DNA from: Rhipidocladum racemiflorum | Lineage: Eukaryota; Streptophyta; Magnoliopsida; Poales; Poaceae | Assembly: GCA_036346355.1 (NCBI GenBank) | Contig: CM070572.1 | Coordinates: 57,820,256-57,884,255, forward strand | Length of the DNA: 64,000 bases | Direction: 5' to 3' | Part shown: one piece after another, positions 1 to 11,300 of the stretch | Layout of the letters: each line of letters starts with the position of its first letter | How positions within the stretch are numbered: position 1 is the first letter of the stretch | Notes under the pieces: generated by a model | The model's database searches: none | What the model was told of the DNA's origin: nothing | The model's input: the letters and a program-made list of their open reading frames with translations, nothing else | Translations under genes and position numbers: made by a program

Positions 1-77
1 CAGTATGGTGAAATCAAATGAGGAAATGAGAGCTTCTGGTGCCAAAATTAACATCAAAAGCATATTGGCTTTTGCCA

Positions 78-171
78 GCAACATGGGGAAAGGTGATTGC
101 CATGACAGAGATATGAGATGATATGCAACATGGGGAAAGGTGATTGCCATGACAGAGACATGAGATGATAT
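78..171. repeat. Tandem duplication, 47-bp unit, two copies
   Basis: Two head-to-tail copies of a 47-bp unit that begins GCAACATGGGGAAAGG. They differ at about one base (gagatatg versus gagacatg). The near identity suggests a recent local duplication. No coding role is visible. Confidence 0.85.
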
Positions 172-336
172 GCAATGATGTGCTGATATGGTAATTTCAT
201 ATGCAGTTCTGGTTGTAGCTTGGTATCGTTGAGAACATGATTTGTGATAATATTCCGAGAAGGTAGTTTTTTTATGCAATTGAAGTGGTAGCTAGCATGT
301 TGATGCACTGCAAGTTATGCCTTAGTGCCCTGCCAG

Positions 337-493
337 ATTTAAGGTACTCCCAAAGTTTAAGGTGAAAAGGAACAAGGAATTTCCACCCTTTTATCTTGAT
401 TTTGTAGATGATCCTGGTGACGACAGCGACAGCAATTCAGATGAAACAAAAGAAGACGGCAATTTTTTTAACATGCTGATAAATAGCTTGTAA
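337..493 (+). CDS. Likely 3'-terminal exon of an unrecognised upstream gene (partial)
   Basis: After a plausible acceptor (CTGCCAG, ending at 336) a frame stays open for 51 codons to a TAA at 491-493. The peptide is basic at first (KFKVKRNKEFPPFYLDF) and then strongly acidic and serine-rich (DDPGDDSDSNSDETKEDG), ending NFFNMLINSL. This basic-then-acidic make-up looks like a real protein C terminus rather than random sequence. I do not recognise the family, and the rest of the gene lies outside the window. The stop is only 30 bases before the proposed Helitron edge, so the native 3' UTR may be interrupted. It could still be a chance frame. Confidence 0.35.
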
Positions 494-1086
494 CCCTACA
501 CTGACTCAATGATTAAACATTTACTAGTATATTGCCCGTGCTAACGCTACGGCGATATTTGGTAATACAATTCAAATAAGCAAAAGGTGTTATATGTTTT
601 GGTAATCAAGTGTCGTAAGATGTGCACAAAAGAAAGATACAAAGATTTATTATATCGTTGATTACATAATCAAGGGCATAAGGTAATATAGCAGCTGTTT
701 ATCATTAAAAACCATCTAATCCCTGATACTATTAAGGATTTCCCTTATAACTTCAGGAATGTTGTATTTCGATTCATTCTCATTGTAGTTCAATAGGCTC
801 ATGAGAAACTTAGCCCTCAACAGCTTCCCATCCTATACATGCATTATTATGGACCATCATCAGAAAATATTAATTGTGATACAGTAAGACAAAGTATAAT
901 AAATAAATAAATAATAGTACTCACAGTGCAAATTGATGGTAAAAGGATGATGTGCAAGTTGGTGATGAGTTTGGTTCATACTTGAATACTACTCAATTGC
1001 TAAGTGTTCTGTCTATTCAACTACTCAATAGATCTGGAACCTTTTTCACCCTTTTCTTCTCGTGTATTTTCCTATATGTCTGCTTC

Positions 1087-1700
1087 TTAGATTTCTGCAT
1101 GAACATCACAGACAATGGAAAATAATAATAAATCCAAGAAAAGGCACCCGAACTCTATTATAGTGCATTCTGTTCCATCCTTCATTGCATTTTGATTTAG
1201 CATTTCTTGAGTGGAGATGCTTATTTTCGAGTAAGCCGATCGTAAGACTTGCACTCTGTCATCTCCTTCTTCCATGGAAATTGGCTTATGCTTGCTAAAA
1301 AGAAAACTTTCCGGATTACCTCGTCTTTCCGCGCCTTGTTCTTCCGCGTCGTCACCGCCTTGCTTCCGGCACTCCCTCACGGGCAAGCACCACCAAAGAA
1401 GAACACGCGCAAGAATGTCGAGGATTCAATTGCGGTGGTCGAGGCGATAGGGGTAAGGGAGTGCACCTAAGAAGAAGTCGGGACGGCTTTGGCGTTCTTC
1501 GCCTCGCTTGTTACGGAAGGCGATGAGGCGGCGAGCTTAGACGGGAGAGCGTCGAGCTCCATTTGTTGGGCCGAAGCGAGTGCTGTCGCGCCGTCGCCGC
1601 CTTAGTTCTTCTCCCTCTGCCATTGCCCCTTCCAGGACAAAAGTGTGATAGAATAGCAAAAAAGGGTAATCGAGGTTGTCGGTGGGACCCTAACAAAATA
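1087..1700 (-). other. GC-rich segment, possible further captured exon
   Basis: The segment is distinctly more GC-rich than the AT-rich DNA around it, as the two recognised captured fragments are. On the minus strand a basic stretch (TRKNKARKDE in one frame) runs up to a GTAATC donor-like site. No family is recognised. Between here and 2665 the DNA is AT-rich, and I see no gene in it. Confidence 0.2.
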
Positions 1701-2664
1701 AGGCATAGCTAAGAATAACATCAGAACAGGACTAATAGACAATATAGAGTAGACTAATGATGGAAACAACAAATCAGTAAAATAAGGATTGTATTACAGG
1801 CATCTGTTCTTTCCTTAAAATTCCACCAATTTGGTTTTCCTAAAGCTTATGAACAAGATTGTAAGGATCTCAATTCGATTGCCTTAGAAGTTTTCGATCT
1901 TACAATATTGTGGAACCATTACGCCTAGATCCTACATAGGATCTAAATTCAATAAAACATATAACATAGAGTGCGGATATGATAATCCTTAGAAATGATG
2001 ATTCCACAATCCTACAATCCGAATCCTACCAACACAAAAACAAAACTGCCTAGGATTCCAGTCCTTAGAATCTTGCTTATGACCGCATCTCCATCAGCAC
2101 AAATTTTCCATCAATAGTCAAAATCAAATAAACTACCACATTACCAAATTCCAAAACCCCTCCCTAATACACTTCATGTTGTGGTGACACAGGAGCATGA
2201 AACAATTAACTTTTTTCTAGAATTTCTCATACACTTTTTATGATAATTTGAGGAGACATGTATGCGTTAATTACATTGTTGGTAAAAATAAACATTTCCA
2301 AAATTTACCATTCCAAACAGCAGAAAGAATTAGATATGCCATATAAGAACAACAAAGACACAGCTCCAAACCACATCAGTGCCCAACATAATTTGATCAG
2401 CAGTTCAATAATCACAACAGATATGTCGATTTGTAGTATTCTTTACGGTTTACAATCATTACCTTTATATCACTTCCTCGAAAGAGTATGTATTCATATA
2501 TCTTATCATGGCAGGAAGACAAAAACATCAACAACAAAAGAAGGTATCTGAGAACTTTTAGAGTATATTGGCCTGATTGATCAATTATGGAGTATGTTAT
2601 TTACTGGTACATGATGTTAGCTATCAATGTCACCAAGAAGTTGATAAATTTATCAAGGATACTC

Positions 2665-3728
2665 TCAGGAAATTTGCTGCAGCTCTTGGTGCGTTATTCT
2701 CGGCCAATACCAAGGAAGTAATTGATTGCGACCCCTTCCTCGGCGGTGGTCTCGCAACACGAAGATGTGGAAGAACATCTTTCGTTGGATCAAAAGCGAC
2801 ACCCTCACCAACCCTTGCGGGTCCGGGTCGAAAATCTTGAGCCCTTTGTGCATGATGAAATGGAGATAATGTAGTGGCAAGTTCTCTTCCTTCGTAAAAT
2901 GGTGTCGTTGGTGATAGCATAGGTCTTTCCCTTTGTTGAAGTAGCCTCCATCTTGTTTCCGTTATTAGCAATACCCAAACTCATCTTTGAGACATGTCTC
3001 AGAAAGTGATTCACTTGCCGTGCCATCTGTTGTTGGATCTTTATTGTCATCTCTTCGAGTACATTGAGGAGACTCTAATGCACTTTGAGTCCTAGTTAAG
3101 AAATGCATCCTTCCCGAGTCCCCAATACTAAGAATCGGTTGTTCCCATTTAATCGGCCTTACACTATTCTCTATTTCTTTTTGCCTCAAAATGTTACTGC
3201 TTTGCCCAGCTTCTATGTTTTTTACCATGAATGGATGATTGTTCTTAGTAATAACAGCAATCTCATCATTTCTGGAATCGGTCATAAGGGTGGGTGGCTC
3301 CACCGGTCTACCTGGCAATAACGCATCACTTTTACCAAGGAATCTCTGATTATTTTGAGGTGAAAAAAGCTTCGGAGCTAATTGATTTGAAACCTGCGAA
3401 AAGAACAATCAGATGATTTGGATAAGAAAAGTGGATATGAGACAAGAAACTTACAGACTGAACTCCTGAATTTTTCATGCAATTGACACATTGAACTCCT
3501 CCGCTATCAAGTAGATCAAACGAGTTCTTTGAAGCAATACATCCGCAATGGAGACGCTGAAATAGTGAAGCTCATTAGAATGGCTGTAGCAAAACAGATT
3601 AGCACAGGAACTTGCATACAATTCACAACATGTGCCACCATCTCACCTTCCCAGAAAATGAGCAGTCCCTCCAGCCAGATTCCTTTTGGTGATATATATC
3701 ACAAAAGACAAGCTGCTCATATGCCAGC
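2665..3728 (-). pseudogene. VAL-type (VP1/ABI3-LIKE) B3 transcriptional repressor, fragment
   Basis: Three successive exons of a VAL/HSI2-like gene are visible on the minus strand. Exon A (3728-3647) encodes AYEQLVFCDIYHQKESGWRD and ends at GTGAGA. Exon B (3556-3455) encodes the cysteine-rich piece RLHCGCIASK...GGVQCVNCMK and ends at GTAAGT. Exon C starts at 3393 after TTCGCAG with VSNQLAPKLF. A and B belong to the zinc-binding PHD-like region near the N terminus of VAL proteins. Exon C runs through the linker and, after at least two frame changes (near 2970 and 2860), ends with LLPWYWPRITHQELQQIS, the segment just before the B3 DNA-binding domain. The first exon, B3, CW and EAR parts are absent. 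Exon A reads FSGK where the family usually has a zinc-ligand cysteine (FCGK). VAL proteins silence seed-maturation genes; this copy cannot make such a protein. Confidence 0.75.
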
Positions 3729-4199
3729 CTAGGTACAGAAGAAATGATATGATCAAAATAGGTCAACCAAGGAAACTTAACTGCAAAATGGTAACCGTGG
3801 TAAAAGTACCATCCTTTCTTGGAAGAAGCCACTCTTATGTTATTCAACTAAATAAACATGTTTTTGCCCATCATCAAAAACCAATCGCAAGAAAACGTCC
3901 AATCCCATGCACAAACCAATTTGTCACTACAACTAATTGTTGGCAAGCAAAGCAATTTTATCAAGGAGCACTTAGAATCAGTACTCGAGTTCGAGCTTAA
4001 GCGAATTTTGAGCATTGTGCTCGAGTTGAGCGAAACACACTGCTAGAAGCGGCGGAAGGTGTCACGGACCAAGGCTTGGTATCGGCCACCATGACGGAGA
4101 ACGAGACTAAGAAACACACGGCCGAAACCCTAAAACCTAGCTCGACCTCCAGCTCAGTGCCGCACCTTCTACGGGACGCCGCCATGAACCATCTCTTGG

Positions 4200-4790
4200 A
4201 CCTAACGCGGCCTCGCCACGGCGTGGCAATGACGGACCGGTGACCACCGCAGCGCTACCTTGTTTGGCCGCCGCCTCCGTCGCCGTGAGGTCTTCGCCGA
4301 GAGGAGCTTCGCGATGGTCGTGGCCGACTCTTCTGCGGCGATCGGTGGGGCGAGGGCGCGAGGTTGGATCGATGAGCCGCGCGAGCACCCCGACGCCATC
4401 GCCGCTTCCCTACGCTGCCCACGCCACCCGCGACCGACCGCAGCCTCCCTCGCCTCCTCGGCGCGCATCTCCACCCCCACCCCGCCCCGTCCTCCTTCGG
4501 GCTCGGGACGACGCAGACGACGTCGTCGTGGGGCGACATGACTCATGAGCCGCGATCGAGCCGCATGAGCGACACAGTCCTCGTCGTCGCCGGCCGACTA
4601 CCGAGCTCGATCGCGGAACCCGAGGTCGTCGTAGCTCGTAGTGGCGGTCGGCGAAGAGGACGCCCGCTACAGCGATGGAGGAGGGCGGTGGCAGGGACGA
4701 GAGGTGGGGCGGGTCAGCGAGGTCGCCGTAGTCTAGGGTGAGGTGGAAGATCTCGGATCTGCGCTTCCAGCCCAGGCCCCACGACGACAT
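4200..4790 (-). pseudogene. Phospholipase A I-like first exon, fragment
   Basis: Minus strand from 4790: ATG followed by MSSWGLGWKRRSEIFHLTLDYG, which I recognise as the start of plant phospholipase A I-type proteins (LRR/armadillo plus patatin domain). Further pieces appear in other frames: DDLGFR and SAGDDED near 4600, then PHDDVVCVVPSPKED, and later GGVGVEMR. The frame therefore breaks several times. No patatin catalytic motif is present. The leader is GC-rich, as first exons of grass genes are. The fragment lies about 0.5 kb upstream of the VAL fragment in the same orientation. These two genes are not neighbours by function, which fits capture by a transposon. The assignment rests on recall of the N-terminal motif. 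Confidence 0.5.
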
Positions 4791-5239
4791 GGCGGCCGCC
4801 GCATCAAATGACGGGGCTAGGGTTCGGGTCCGGAGGCCAGGAGGCGGAGGAGGAGGGAGGCGGGGCGCGATGGTGTGAGGAAGGAAGCGGAGCGCGGAGG
4901 AGGGAGGTGGCCACAGGTGGCGGCGGGCTTCGACGCAGCGCAGGTGGACGGGCGCTATGTTTGGGGCTTGGGCGCGTTTGGGGGCACGGGTTTAGGGGCG
5001 GCGCACACGGGCGCTATGTTGGGGGCCACATGGGTGGGCGATTGATGAGATGAACCGGGTGATTTGGTCCATCAGATTTGATGAAGTGACGTGATAAAAC
5101 ATCTTAGCCCTTGATTATGAGGAAGTAGGATTTCTGGGTGCACATTTTAGGGTGAACAAAGAAAAAATATCCTCTGTGGGGGCAGAATAGTGTGTGCATG
5201 TAGAAAAGAATTAACTGGTGAATTATATAGGGGTAAAGA

Positions 5240-5397
5240 TAACCGATTAACCGAAGCCCTACCCTAACCGTGCATTTCAATCAGGCGGCTGAGAAACCTT
5301 GAACTCCCATCCAGCGGGTCCTTTAAACCCAACCCTAGTAACGGCCGCCTACAAAACCCACCCCCTCCGCCTACCAAACCCCACCCTAATTCCAGCT
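5240..5397 (+). promoter_or_regulatory. Promoter-proximal region and 5' UTR of the RIX1-like gene
   Basis: Only about 158 bp separate the Helitron edge from the start codon. The interval is rich in ACCCTA-type words: CCCTACCCTAACC near 5260, AACCCAACCCTAGTAACGG near 5330 and CCCCACCCTAATTCC near 5385. Such telo-box-like motifs are common upstream of plant ribosomal-protein and ribosome-biogenesis genes, which fits the gene that follows. I see no clear TATA box. Confidence 0.45.
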
Positions 5398-8300
5398 ATG
5401 GCCGGCGCCGGCGGCTTCCTCGCCGACGTAAACGATCACTGGCTTAAGCCGCGGCTGCTCCGGGTGGTGGTCGGCGAGCGCCTGCCGCAGCCCGGGAGCG
5501 ACGTCCCGCCGGCGGAGCTCGCCTCCACCCTCGACGCGGTGCGCACGCACGGCCTCCTCACCGAGAGCCTCCCGGACCCGCCGGATCCGAAGCTTGCCGA
5601 GGCGTGGCGCGCCGCCGTGGATGCTTGGGTCGAGCGCGTCGCCAAGCTAGTGGAGAGCGACTCGGTATGTTGTTCCCCCCTCCCCCCCCCCCCCACCCCC
5701 CCGCGCGCGTGATCCCTTTCTGAGCTAGTTGTTGTTGAATCACCGCAATTTTAACTCTGTAATGTTCCCACAGTTCTTGTCACAATGTCACTGCCCTCTT
5801 GTAAACGTTATCACTAAGAATGAACAGCAACTATGAAACATGGTATCAGATTAAATAGTTTTATATTGGTCAGTGTCATTTATTTGTAGACTTTTGTTGT
5901 TGTTTTGTGCTGCAGAATGATGCAAACTTTAACAATATATGCCGTCTTCTGAAAACAAAACCTCCAGATCTTTAACTACTGTTCTGTTACCTTCACATCT
6001 TTTATGCTTTGATGTAAAAGAAAACGTATAAGAGATGTTTTACTAATTTTTTGCCTTTCTGTTTGACAACTATTTAGCCATATAGTTGTTGGTTGGGTAC
6101 TTGCTTTCTCGGTGTGACATTCCAAGAATGCAGCAATGCGCGCTTTGCAGAATCATACACCGATTGGTTTGAGAAGATTCTGCGTAACTTGCAGGTAATG
6201 CATACCATTTCCTTCAGTTGTACATAGAACTTTATGTTTCACTGATTTTTTATTTTGTTTTTATTATGAGAGTGTGTTTCGCTTCCTTTTTTTCACTGTT
6301 TTAATATCTGAAAAATCCCATTTTGTCTTAATCAAAGATGCTTTTAGCTTCTTATAATTGGTTGATATAATTAAATTTCATGAGGATTATAGGCCATGAA
6401 AGTAATGCAGTCATTACGAAGTATAGCGTTCCAGATATTATTTTACCTTGACAGGAATTGTATTTGACGTCATACAAGTTGATTGAACTGCTTCAGGAAT
6501 AGGATGATGCCAATAAAATCTTGAGATTTACTATACCTAGGAAGAAAAACAGATTGAGAAGTTTGTCCTCTGCATAGTTTTGCTCTCCTTGAGAGTGACA
6601 TTCATCTCGAATTTAATGTAACTCCAGCTAACTTAATTCTGTTTGCTTGGTACCTCCTTTGAGTGTAGCTTGTGTTGTTCTCTTTTTGATGTCAAACCTA
6701 AGCCGAAGCAGGAAATGCCAGTCAACATTGTCTTTCTTCTAAATCTAAATCCAGAGAGTACAATTCCACACCTATCTGGTCCTTGTCTTTCTACAATCCA
6801 CAGACCGAACTTCAATCTCTTAAAAAACTTTATTTATTCACTACCTCGATTCTCCGCAAATTGATCATATGTTTTATTGAAGTTAAGCTACTATTATCTG
6901 ATGTGCATAAACCACAACCAATCAATTAGAAATTATGGCCCATTATGTAGTGCCATCCACGGCATTCAGTATTGATCTAAGACTACAGTTATAATTTTTT
7001 TAAATCAGAAATTGCAGGTCATAGCAATTCTGTCTTTGGTTTATCTGTTTCATTGCATATTGCGCATGTGAAAAGTGTGTAGTACCAGTTACCTTTATCT
7101 GAGCTAACATTGGTGTGATGCAGTAATAAGGTCGAGTATAATGTATTTCAACAAACCACATGGTGGGTGACTGATTAGCAAATGAAAAAAATATTGAAAA
7201 TCTTATATAGTGCTTCTCAGGAGTTTATTTAATCCATATTCTTTGCATGCCTGAAGCGATAATTCTTTTCTTTAAATAGATATACATCATCATAGATTAT
7301 TATTAAGCTGGTATGTTCTCTTTTCCTCTTACCAGGAACCATCTAGCTTGCAACTTGTTACTGTGGTCTCTTGTACTTCCATGTCTGATTTATTCGTGAG
7401 GTATGTCATGGGTGATTAATTTCCTTTTACTAGCTCAAGCTATCAAGTCAAGCATATAATTGGTTTGTCGGTATTCTGTAAGTTAGTTTTCTGTACTGTT
7501 AATCGGTACATGATAATACAGATTCAGTTATGTAGAGTGCCACATATGGTGGTATTTATCAAGTGAGGCAACTAAAATTATTGGTGTTCCCAATAGCATT
7601 ATGTACTCCACTTCAAATATTGATATTCTTGTCTGGATGGAACTTTTTTATTCTTTGAAATGTACATTTGGTTTCAACTAAAGAACGGTAAAACTTTTTG
7701 TTCTATTAATGTTAATTTACCTTGAACAGCATTTGTCCTGCAAAATTGATGCCATCGTGACTCACGTGAATTCCTATAATTTGGTTAGCATCATAAAGTA
7801 GAACGCCTAAAATATTCAGATCAGTTTTTCATTGCTAGCTAATTTAGTGGGGCATTTAAATTTGGCCTGTATATTTTGTGTTGGCAGTTTGCTCATAGGC
7901 CATAGAATTAGTTGTGAAATAACTAATGACTTGGCTCCTGCCAGTGTTTTGCAACCATCAGCATTATTGAAAACTAAGCATTCTCCAGGACCAGGATTCC
8001 TTCTTATCTGCTTTGTTTTTAGGCTGTGTTCATGTAAATTCCTTTCTTATGTTTCGTATGCTATATCAAATCCTATGTTTTAAATGGTTGATGTACTATA
8101 CCAATCTGTCTCAATTGAGAAGATGGCTGCTTTGTTGCTTGGCCACTCTACAGTATTGCAAATGTGATTCTTAAAATGCTACCTTGTCAGTTTATTCATT
8201 GCATTTTCTTCTGCATTTGACTATTTTGTTCAGTAGAAAGCAAAATAATTTGTTGTTTGATTAGATTGGCGAAGTTTTTGAACTTAAAGAAAGAGGCGTC

Positions 8301-11300
8301 ATCCTTTGCTGGAAGAGTTGTCGAACCAGTGCTGCTGCTCTTAAATGAAAATGGTCCAGTGGCTGTATGGTCTTTTCATCCAAATGCTTATCTGTTTAAT
8401 TTCATGCACTCTAAGAAGATTTTTTATTATGTCTATATTTTCAGGACGAAGCAATTGATTTGCTCATGATGGTTATTAAATTGTTCCCTTCATCTGTAAA
8501 CCGACACTACAATAGAGTATGACTTTTTTTTTTGTTATAATCTATTTCCTGTTCTGGCTAAATATGTAGTGCTCAGTATCCAGAAGAAAAACAAAACGAA
8601 ATTTCTGTGAATAAATGAAAAGTTAAGTGTTTAAAATATTTTTTCTTTTTTGTTTTCTGGATAGATGTAGGGCTGTAGGGGTTGAAATTTTATAAGATGT
8701 TCTTTATGATTTTCTTGGTATGTATGGACTGAATCATTGAATGACTGTAGGAGCTCTAGATATTTACCTGAGCTACTCTTATTATTTGTCTATTACTATT
8801 CAAAATTCCAAATGTGCATTAACTGGGGATGCAAGAGTTATTATGTTCTTTAACTTGTTCCTCTTTAGGCTTCCTTGTCATGTATTCCTTTTTCTTGTTT
8901 TGTCATTCCTCATTTGTTTTTACATAATACAATGCACCCAACAAGCCACAAATTCTTCTGGCTACTGTGGTTACTCACTCCTTAAGCTATTGCAATTTTT
9001 CTGAAGTTACCACCAACACAGATTTGTGCCCCTCGCTATGGTACATAAGTTTGCAATGGGTGTTACTTAAGTTTTCGTACTCAAAACACTCCCAATCACA
9101 GGTAGTTCTATAGAAATGGTTTCTAAGGGATTACGAGAGTGAGATGTGATGGCAGAGCTTCTAGAAGTTTACTAGTGTGACTAGAAATACATATGTAGCC
9201 GTATTTTTTAATCACAGTTCCTATTTCCTGCCTGTTTTATTTTTCTGTTCCTATTGACTTGCCTATTCTACTTCTCTTCTGTATTATTTCTTACAGTCTT
9301 TGTACTTATGTTTAAAAATGTCAGGTTGAATCTGCCATTGTAGCAAAGGTAATGAGTACAAAAGTCAATGTACAACCATCAGAGGTGAGCAGTGCATGTC
9401 TCCACTCTTCATTATTGAAGTAATATGATCTGAAGGCTGAGCAGACAAACTTATGTGCTTCATTGTCCCCATTTTTGTTGTCTTTCCTTTGTTGTTCCTT
9501 GTCATGACATTTCCCTTTGGGTTGACCGACCTCTGCTCTTCCAATCCTCCAGAAATTTGCAAAAGCCTTAGCATTGTTACCTTCTGTTCGAGTATCCAAG
9601 GACAGTTGGTCACTGATGATTCAAAAGATATTAATTGTGGTAAACAATCTTTTGAATGAAGCTTTTCTTGGGCTGGAAGAAGGTAAGATGTGGCAGTCAT
9701 CTGCTATTCTTATTTCAGCTCTACCGTTTCAGGGTGACTTCAAACCATTACTTTTGCAGAAAAGAATGGCCATGAGATTATGATGTTACTAGTTCCACGT
9801 GGAAATGATCCTCCGCCAATGTTGGGAGATCAAATAAGGTCCGGAGGAAATGTGCATGTCACGAAGAAATTTCGTGTCTGTACTGTTCCTACAATTTCAG
9901 CCCTTGTCCATTGTTGCTGTGTGATGCTGACTAGCTATTATCCAGTTCAGGTTTGTCCAAAGCAGAATTTCTCTGTACATTATCATTGTTACCTAGTGGC
10001 ACTTATAAGCTAATATATATAATACAATTTTGTTCTAAGCTCTATTGTTTTGCTTGTCAAAAAGGTCAATGTTCCAGTGCGTGCTTTGATAGCTTTGATA
10101 CGAAGAGTGCTGTTAGTTGATGGATCATTGCATAAAAAGATGTTCCCTTCAACAACTTCCTTGCACCAAGAGCTTATTTGTTTTGAGCTTCCGTCATTGC
10201 ATTCGACTTTCTTGGATTTGCTTAGTGCAACTATTAAAGGAGTGCGAAGGTAGCATGCATATTAGCTCTTGTTATTATTATTTAAGACATGCATCATGTA
10301 CATTTTTCACAAGATTGAAGCATAAGTGAAGAAAATACAGACAGGACACAAGCAATTATAATATTTGAATTCTAAATCATTTTGGAGAATTGAGACTGAG
10401 TTTTCTATAGAACTTCTATTTGAATATTGGTTTGAATTTGAGCTGAGTAATGGAAAAGGAGTTTCTAATTTATGCTTACCATCCTGCAGCCAACTTTTAC
10501 CACATGCTGCTAACATTGTACGGCTTATAACTGAGTACTTCAAAATAGCGAAGTTGCCTACTATGAGGACAAAAGTGTACAGCATTGTGCAGCTATTGCT
10601 GACCTCCATGGGTGTTGGTATGTGACCATTTATTTCTTGTGTATTTGTTTACAGTTGTATGATGGTAGCTTTTAATAGAATACAAGTGACGCTAAGAAGT
10701 TAATAGTCATTAGTTTTTGTCATGGTAATACTCCTATAGTATCTCAGACTAGAAATGTATTATGGAATGCCTGTTTTCAGAATTAGTAACAAGCAAGATG
10801 GTTGAGTTTTCATCAATGTGGAGATACAGCATCCATTCTTTCTTTTTTTCCTGCTGCCATTTTGAACACGTAATTTCGAAATGTCTCCTTCGAATATTTT
10901 CTCTGGCATCTTGCATTAGCAAATTTGTAATAATTGTCACTGATTAGAGAGATATAGTTTATAATAAACCGTTGGCAGTGATGCTCTCTCAGAACCTCAA
11001 ATTTAGCATCCTCAGGGTATTTGTTAGAGTTGCTAACAGGCTAGATCTTGGAGATATCTCCCATGTTGCGTACAAGGGGATATTATTTAACCATTCTTCC
11101 ATGTCTTTAAAACTTGAAATCCGCAGCTTTACATTCGCATTCCCTCTAGGATTGGTCCATTTCATGCTTTTCTTTGTGGAATGACTGTCATACTTCCAGC
11201 TGCATCCGTCTTCATGTTTGGTTCTTAGCCTTGGTTGTCTTTTAGGCTCTATGTGCAGTTTGTGCTGTGCTTGCTTTTAAAACTGCTGTGAATTTTTTTT

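Larger units (their letters stand above)
524..5239 (-). mobile_element. Helitron-like element carrying two host-gene fragments
   Basis: Read on the minus strand, the element starts TCTTTACCCC (at 5239) and ends CACGGGCAATATACTAG (at 524). It is flanked by A (523) and T (5240) on the plus strand, as expected for Helitron insertion between A and T with a CTAG terminus. About 11 bases before CTAG lies a short imperfect hairpin (GCCGT...ACGGGC), matching the grass Helitron tail pattern GCAACGCACGGGCA. No Rep/helicase coding is visible, so it would be non-autonomous. Inside, in the element's own orientation, lie pieces of a VAL B3 gene and of a phospholipase A I-like first exon. Host-gene capture is a known habit of grass Helitrons. 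The right edge rests only on TC plus the AT site and is less certain than the left. Confidence 0.55.
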
